Of a DNA stretch of 24,477 nt, positions 21,089-24,477 are shown in pieces (the first letter of the stretch is position 1; each line of letters opens with the position of its first letter). The notes below the pieces were generated by a model. It was not told the DNA's origin. It saw nothing but the letters and a program-made list of their open reading frames with translations, and did not search any database. The position numbers were made by a program, and so were the translations under genes. Source of the stretch: Tieghemiomyces parasiticus (Eukaryota; Kickxellomycota; Dimargaritomycetes; Dimargaritales; Dimargaritaceae); NCBI GenBank assembly GCA_027575765.1, contig JANBPT010000736.1, positions 1 to 24,477 on the forward strand, written 5' to 3'.

Positions 21089-24064
21089 ATGGGCCCCTCC
21101 GCCACCTCGTTCGAAAATGCGGGGATCACCCGGCCGCAGGATGTTGAGTTACCGGGTTATTTAAAACACTGGCTGGATATCGGGCACGGTCTCGTATATT
21201 CCGGTCGGGAACTGTCTCGCGTTGTGCGCCAGGCCCTCGCCAGCGACAGAGGCCATATCGTGAGGTCGGCCAACCATACCCCTCACAACAAGCTGCCGGA
21301 GAAATTCCTCACCACATTGACAGCGTCGCTTGACCATCTGGAAGTCCTGCTCACGGCCTTTGAGCGAAAGCTGCGGACGACGCTGGTTTTCGACCCGGTG
21401 AGCCTGGCCGATGTTAGAGCCTGGGTGCGGACCCGGGGGAATCCTGCCCAGGCTGTGGGCCCCGCCGACTACCCCGGCAGCGCCCGACCGGCCCTCGTAA
21501 AGGCTGGGTGCGCTGTGATGGGAGGCCTGCCCGTACCGTCCGCGGGGGCATCCCCGGCCCTCTGTGCCACCAGCCACGGCAAGTCGGGATCAATGTCACA
21601 CGCGGTGGCCTCCCCGGCCTCGTCGGCGCGTATCCTACGCCGCGAGGACAGTTTCCAATCCGAATCCAACCTCTCCCGCGGCGTCAACTGCCAGTTAAGC
21701 GGATCACCATCATCGGCCGTCGGCGGTGGCCAGCCCCACGACCTCCCGAGTATCTTTTGCGCCCTAATTTCCGAGTGTCGATCCGCCTTGGCTATGGGCA
21801 AGAGTATAACCAGTCTAATCTACCTCGAACTCGAGAGTTTCTGGTATCAGCTGAACCCACGCGTGATGAGGTCGGTCTTGGCGGTATTCCAGCTAACCTG
21901 TGTCGAATTCCGCAACATTTGGTGCGCGATGGGTGCCGCCGTGGCCGAATTAGACCTACCCGACGCCAGTCTCGATCGAAATTTACCTTCCCCCTTCACC
22001 GTGGCCCTACAATCGACAGGAACCCGACCCATACACGTCCGCGGCAATTCCTCGGCCTCCTCCGCCCACCGGCAGCCGTTGCCGCCCAGCCTTCATCGGT
22101 CACACACCACTTCTCAATCGTCACCGGCGCCTGCCAGAGCGGTGGCTGCCGAGGGTCCTTCCGCCGAGCCCCCACCACGGGAACGTGCTGGGTCGTTGGC
22201 CGAGGCCACCGAGCTGCCCCGATCCCTGCAGTACAGTTTCCGCTCGACACGGTCTTTCCGTGAAGACAGCTATCAGGTCACCCTACACCGCGCCCTGTCC
22301 CCCGCCGCCGCCAAGACATCCATCTCCTCCGCTTCGAATCAAGGGCAACGGCTGCTGAACTACCGGGTCAATGCCCCCCCTCCCAGTATAGCACACAGCC
22401 CTGGCAGCCCAAAAGCGATCAAGGATGAACCGACAAGCGAGGCCGGGCTGTCCCCGCCCCGTTCGCCAGTAAACGACCACGCCAGCCCCGCCCCACCACC
22501 TGTCCATCCACCATCACTGCCGAAGAACGAACCCGCCGACTTCATCTCCGCCTCCGCTAGGGACGCTTCCGCTGCCGCCGCCGCCCCAGCTACCCCCTCG
22601 ACTTCCCCGCCAGGCGATACGCTCAGCATCTACGAGCGGTTCACCCGCAACTACGCACCGGTCGCGCCCTCCCCTCAGGCTTCACGGCCCGCCGTGGCCA
22701 AGCCTGACCATTTAATTTGCATGCAGTGCGATATCCTCCACTCGCCTTTCACCATTGATCAGAAACAGCTCCTCGTTCTGTGCGATGAACTGGCCCGGAC
22801 CGCCACCACCACTGTGGATCGTTTCCGGCTGCGTATCCGGGTCATCTTGACCAATGCTGCCGCTATCAGCAAAGCCAGACCGCAACCCACCTCATCTCAT
22901 CGCCGCACCAATTCTGGCAGTAACGGCGTCAGCCACGCTAACAACAGCCCTGTCCCCAGCGACACTACTGTCCCTCCCCTGCCCCGCTGTCAAAATGCCC
23001 GGACCCCACCGGCCTCCTCCCCGCCCCCGGTCGCCCAGTCGAACCCCAACATGGTGTCCCATTTTCGCCGTTTCTCTCAGCAGCACCCGCTCGGGTCCCT
23101 GGGCGCCAGCAACTTTTCGCGTCGCATTTTCCATGCTAAACACAACTCGGATGGCTCCACCCTTCCACACTCGCCTACCAACCCTGCATCCCATGCTGCT
23201 GTGAGCGTTCGGCTCCCCCCGGCGAACCCACTACCACTAGCAACACCGAGCCCGTCGCGTTCTCCTATCGCCGGGCATTCGCTACGCCGTTTTAGCGTCG
23301 ACTTCCGCCTGGATAGCCCCCGGTCCCCAGTCCACCCGGGGTCGGACGATCCGCCGGCGCCTTACATGGGATCCGCCCTCCTCTCTGACCTCAACCGTGC
23401 CCATTCGCCGGCCAGCTTTAGCAATGCCGCCGCCACCACGACGTCCGTCTTGACCCCGCCCGAACCGCGTGGCGGTACCTCCACCCCTTCGCCGCCAACG
23501 ATGCTGCGGTGGGACGGCCCGGCCCTCCTCGAAGTGTTCCAGCCCATCCAGGCGCGCCTGGACCAGCTGGATAGCGCGACGGGGAATCTAACCCAACAGC
23601 TCCTGATGGTGGTCAACCTGGGCTGCTATTGTCACCTCGCGTCCCCGGTTTCCTCCCCCTCCTCCTACTCGCAGCTGGAAACGGCAGCGAGGGCCGCCGT
23701 CCGAACCTTCAATATGGCCGACGGTCCCGTTTCCCCTTCCCGAGCTTTGCACCTCGCCCACGCCTTACGGCTGCTCATCGTTAACGCGGGCCACTTTATC
23801 CGCAGTGCGGCCGCCCTCGCGTTGGCCATCAAGGCCGTGGTGGACCTGCAGCCCCCCGAGGTTCCGTTGGCCACCGCGAACCATTGCACCACTGTGCCTG
23901 GCAACCACCTGGCCGGGAGCCCAGACATGACGGCGGCAACCCCGCCGGTCCGGTCTGCACTACCGACCAGCCATGCTTTCCTGGATGATACCGCCCGTGC
24001 CGACATGCACAAGCTGGTCGCCGGGATCCGTAAATTGACCCCACTCATCAGGCAGCTGAGCTAA
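21089..24064 (+). CDS. Possible Sog2-domain-like RAM/MOR pathway protein (no LRR)
   Basis: Predicted 991 aa. Four compact, mainly helical blocks are separated by long Ser/Pro-rich disorder: A, 22-97 (LPGYLKHWLDIGHGLVYSGR, then KFLTTLTASLDHLEVLL); B, 216-290 (FCALISECRSALAMGKS, SFWYQLNPRVMRSVLAVFQL, EFRNIW); C, 536-597 (HLICMQCDIL, QLLVLCDELARTATTTVDRF); D, 805-920 (LEVFQPIQARLDQLD, ALHLAHALRLLIVNAGHFIR). Spaced helical blocks with an 'EFRN(I/A)W'-like end to block B recall the C-terminal domain of fungal Sog2, a partner of the NDR kinase Cbk1/Orb6. Usual Sog2 has N-terminal leucine-rich repeats; none is encoded here. Three strict HxRxxS motifs (S321, S609, S663) and one HxKxxS (S687) fit NDR-kinase sites. 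The start is the first ATG after a stop at 21050 and has a weak context. Gene reality is confident; the family is tentative. Confidence 0.8.
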   Translation: MGPSATSFENAGITRPQDVELPGYLKHWLDIGHGLVYSGRELSRVVRQALASDRGHIVRSANHTPHNKLPEKFLTTLTASLDHLEVLLTAFERKLRTTLVFDPVSLADVRAWVRTRGNPAQAVGPADYPGSARPALVKAGCAVMGGLPVPSAGASPALCATSHGKSGSMSHAVASPASSARILRREDSFQSESNLSRGVNCQLSGSPSSAVGGGQPHDLPSIFCALISECRSALAMGKSITSLIYLELESFWYQLNPRVMRSVLAVFQLTCVEFRNIWCAMGAAVAELDLPDASLDRNLPSPFTVALQSTGTRPIHVRGNSSASSAHRQPLPPSLHRSHTTSQSSPAPARAVAAEGPSAEPPPRERAGSLAEATELPRSLQYSFRSTRSFREDSYQVTLHRALSPAAAKTSISSASNQGQRLLNYRVNAPPPSIAHSPGSPKAIKDEPTSEAGLSPPRSPVNDHASPAPPPVHPPSLPKNEPADFISASARDASAAAAAPATPSTSPPGDTLSIYERFTRNYAPVAPSPQASRPAVAKPDHLICMQCDILHSPFTIDQKQLLVLCDELARTATTTVDRFRLRIRVILTNAAAISKARPQPTSSHRRTNSGSNGVSHANNSPVPSDTTVPPLPRCQNARTPPASSPPPVAQSNPNMVSHFRRFSQQHPLGSLGASNFSRRIFHAKHNSDGSTLPHSPTNPASHAAVSVRLPPANPLPLATPSPSRSPIAGHSLRRFSVDFRLDSPRSPVHPGSDDPPAPYMGSALLSDLNRAHSPASFSNAAATTTSVLTPPEPRGGTSTPSPPTMLRWDGPALLEVFQPIQARLDQLDSATGNLTQQLLMVVNLGCYCHLASPVSSPSSYSQLETAARAAVRTFNMADGPVSPSRALHLAHALRLLIVNAGHFIRSAAALALAIKAVVDLQPPEVPLATANHCTTVPGNHLAGSPDMTAATPPVRSALPTSHAFLDDTARADMHKLVAGIRKLTPLIRQLS

Positions 24065-24184
24065 GCTGAGCCACCTTGGGAGCGGGAGGGAGGAGTCGAA
24101 ATTCGTCAGTAAATATGGGTAACACTGGGTTATATCACCACATCCTCTTTGCGACGTGTGTATTATTTATTGCCCTTGCCATTG

Positions 24185-24199
24185 ATTATTATTATTATT
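24185..24199. repeat. (ATT)5 trinucleotide repeat
   Basis: Five uninterrupted ATT units about 120 bp after the stop codon of the 991-aa gene; it could be part of its 3' UTR. Confidence 0.9.
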
Positions 24200-24244
24200 T
24201 TCAATACATGGACATGGTACTGCCGGCCCTCGATCAATATCTGT

Positions 24245-24261
24245 TCCAAGGCCGCCTTGGA
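24245..24261. repeat. Short inverted repeat in the 3' flank
   Basis: TCCAAGG and CCTTGGA are exact complements around the loop CCG. The stem lies about 180 bp after the stop of the 991-aa gene, so it could be a hairpin in the 3' UTR or just beyond. Short stems like this also occur by chance. Confidence 0.4.
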
Positions 24262-24477
24262 GTATAACACATATATACGCCGATGCGAGAGTATACAAAC
24301 GCATCTGGACTACCATCACTTCCGACCATCGCTCAACCAACCCACATTAAAGTGGGATGTGGCTTCAATCCCTCACCACCCAATATTACTTTAAGAAACG
24401 GTTCGCAGAGATAGCAGCTTTAATAACCGGTAGTTTACAACGCCCGGCCCCCGCACCCAAAGGTGAATAGGCCGGAC

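Larger units (their letters stand above)
24065..24477. other. 3' flank of the 991-aa gene
   Basis: AT-richer sequence after the stop codon, with only short chance frames (63 and 81 codons). It contains an (ATT)5 run and a 7-bp stem-loop (24245-24261). No further gene is visible before the window ends. Confidence 0.5.

Noticed and set aside
20102..24260. The 11-mer GGCCGCCTTGG occurring at 20102 and 24250
   Set aside because: Many 11-mers repeat by chance in a 24 kb window; flanks do not match.
1..24477. Search for CRISPR arrays, rRNA, tRNA and terminal repeats of transposons
   Set aside because: No regularly spaced direct repeats, no conserved rRNA/5S words, no tRNA fold and no long matching terminal repeats were seen by eye.

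Overview
The window reads as nuclear DNA of a fungus, possibly an early-diverging filamentous lineage; the class cannot be resolved by eye. Four long, apparently intronless protein genes rich in Ser, Pro and Ala, with GC-leaning third codon positions, sit in long non-coding spacers. The coding parts cover about 6.8 kb of 24.5 kb. No rRNA, tRNA, CRISPR array, complete transposon or bacterial-type operon was found.

Layout. Positions 1-1280 hold no supportable gene. A GRAM-domain protein gene lies on the minus strand (1281-2417). Upstream of it, to about 3.9 kb, is a purine-rich plus strand (pyrimidine-rich on the gene's own sense strand). A stretch of about 6.5 kb (3.9-10.4 kb) has no convincing gene, only short open frames near chance length, microsatellites, and hints of one decayed or spliced leftward gene (about 8.7-9.3 kb). 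On the plus strand follow an orphan protein of 509 aa (11477-13006), a coiled-coil protein of 711 aa (16189-18324), and a protein of 991 aa (21089-24064). The last has scattered helical blocks that resemble the C-terminal part of the fungal RAM/MOR pathway protein Sog2, plus several NDR-kinase-type phosphorylation motifs.

The genes are separate transcription units and show no operon logic. A recurring feature is a leader or promoter zone of about 0.5-1.6 kb upstream of every gene, in which the sense strand is roughly 70-80% pyrimidine by hand count of sample lines. Three of the four chosen start codons have the context GCC-ATG. If the tentative family calls hold, gene 1 would act at membranes through its GRAM fold and gene 4 in NDR-kinase morphogenesis signalling. 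The other two have no assigned function. Family assignments come from recalled family patterns, not from a database search.
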